From: Asparagopsis taxiformis
Taxonomy: Eukaryota; Rhodophyta; Florideophyceae; Bonnemaisoniales; Bonnemaisoniaceae
Length of the DNA: 35,454 nt
Assembly: GCA_030407315.1 (NCBI GenBank)
Contig: JALQPE010003056.1
Span: 1 to 35,454 of the forward strand
Direction of reading: 5' to 3'
Every line of letters starts with the position of its first letter. The first letter of the stretch is position 1. This document shows positions 35,155 through 35,454 of this stretch, piece by piece. The position numbers and the translations under genes were made by a program. The notes beneath the pieces are model-generated. The model did no database searches. It worked only from the letters and a program-made list of their open reading frames with translations, and was not told the origin of the DNA.

Positions 35155-35454
35155 TTACAGCCGAAGCCGTTTACCAGGGTTCCTTACAGCAAAGTCATCG
35201 TAAACGATGACTTGCTGTAAGGAACCGTTTCCTTGCAGTGGCCGAAGAATTTTTTTACCGGGTAAAAAATCAGCAAGAAATTTTACCGGGTAAAAATTGT
35301 GCCGCTGTAATGTTTTTGCTTTCTTACAGCAAAGTCATCGTTACGATGACTTTGCTGTAAGAAAACGTTTCATTACAGCGGCCACATATTTTTTTACCCG
35401 GTAAAGAAATCATGGCTGGCTGTAAATGATTGTTTTCTTACAGCAAAGTCATCT
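35155..35454. mobile_element. Palindromic MITE-like element D, cut by the window end
   Basis: The left end TTACAGCCGAAGCCGTTTAC, leading to CCTTACAGC, closely matches the inverted right end of element B. Copies of the 39-bp palindrome lie at 35183-35221 (damaged: an extra A in the centre and one T lost from an arm), 35323-35361 (intact) and 35437 onward (cut). Spacing is 140 and 114 bp, and the 140-bp interval again has a doubled ACCGGGT centre. Its right end lies outside the window. Confidence 0.75.

Noticed and set aside
1..35454. tRNA or rRNA genes
   Set aside because: I found no cloverleaf with conserved T-arm and D-arm bases and no rRNA core sequence that I recognise. A dedicated scan could still find a degenerate one.

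Overview
The window looks like a repeat- and transposon-rich stretch of a eukaryotic nuclear genome. It holds a chromodomain Ty3/gypsy-type retroelement, two different Tnp2/Plavaka-like DNA-transposase genes, fold-back elements, several satellites and long gene-poor spacers. It has no operons and I recognise no rRNA or tRNA. The lineage is not determined: a red macroalga or a fungus would fit, but I have no decisive marker. Base composition is patchy. About 2.2-10.8 kb is GC- and CpG-rich (retroelement plus one long coiled-coil gene); 11-13 kb and 19-26 kb are AT-rich; the last dioxygenase-like gene is GC-rich again.

Layout. 1-2216: no convincing gene, only degenerate repeats. 2217-7758: a broken chromovirus-like retroelement with gag, aspartic protease, integrase tail and chromodomain; the reverse transcriptase, RNase H and integrase core are gone, and its two LTR-like repeats are inverted to each other. 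7981-10839: an intact 952-residue protein of unknown function with a coiled coil. 10.75-12.7 kb: 43-bp and 24-bp satellites and a block of longer degenerate repeats carrying splice-site-like motifs on the minus strand. 13299-18250: a convergent gene pair, a zinc-finger Plavaka/Tnp2-like transposase (damaged) and a minus-strand coiled-coil protein (one frameshift). 18.4-19.26 kb: palindromic repeats, including a 35-bp satellite.

The right half is the most interesting part. An intact 1267-residue Tnp2-like protein (21049-24852) is followed on the same strand by an intact 1086-residue protein (26187-29447). That protein joins a ParB/sulfiredoxin-like N-terminal domain to a C-terminal 2-oxoglutarate/Fe(II) dioxygenase-like domain. 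A diverged paralogue with the same architecture lies at about 31.0-34.68 kb, broken by two single-base shifts. Blocks of a 39-bp, almost perfect palindrome alternating with a second hairpin containing an ACCCGGT or ACCGGGT core lie before, between and after the two ParB/dioxygenase genes. At least two of these blocks are bounded by short terminal inverted repeats, so they are probably fold-back or MITE-like elements.

Inference: the transposase and ParB/dioxygenase genes may belong to a mobile system that couples transposition to oxidative modification of DNA or chromatin. This would resemble the known association of TET/JBP dioxygenases with KDZ transposons in fungi, but with a different oxygenase and an added ParB-like module. 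The architecture is read from motifs only; substrate and function are not shown by the sequence.
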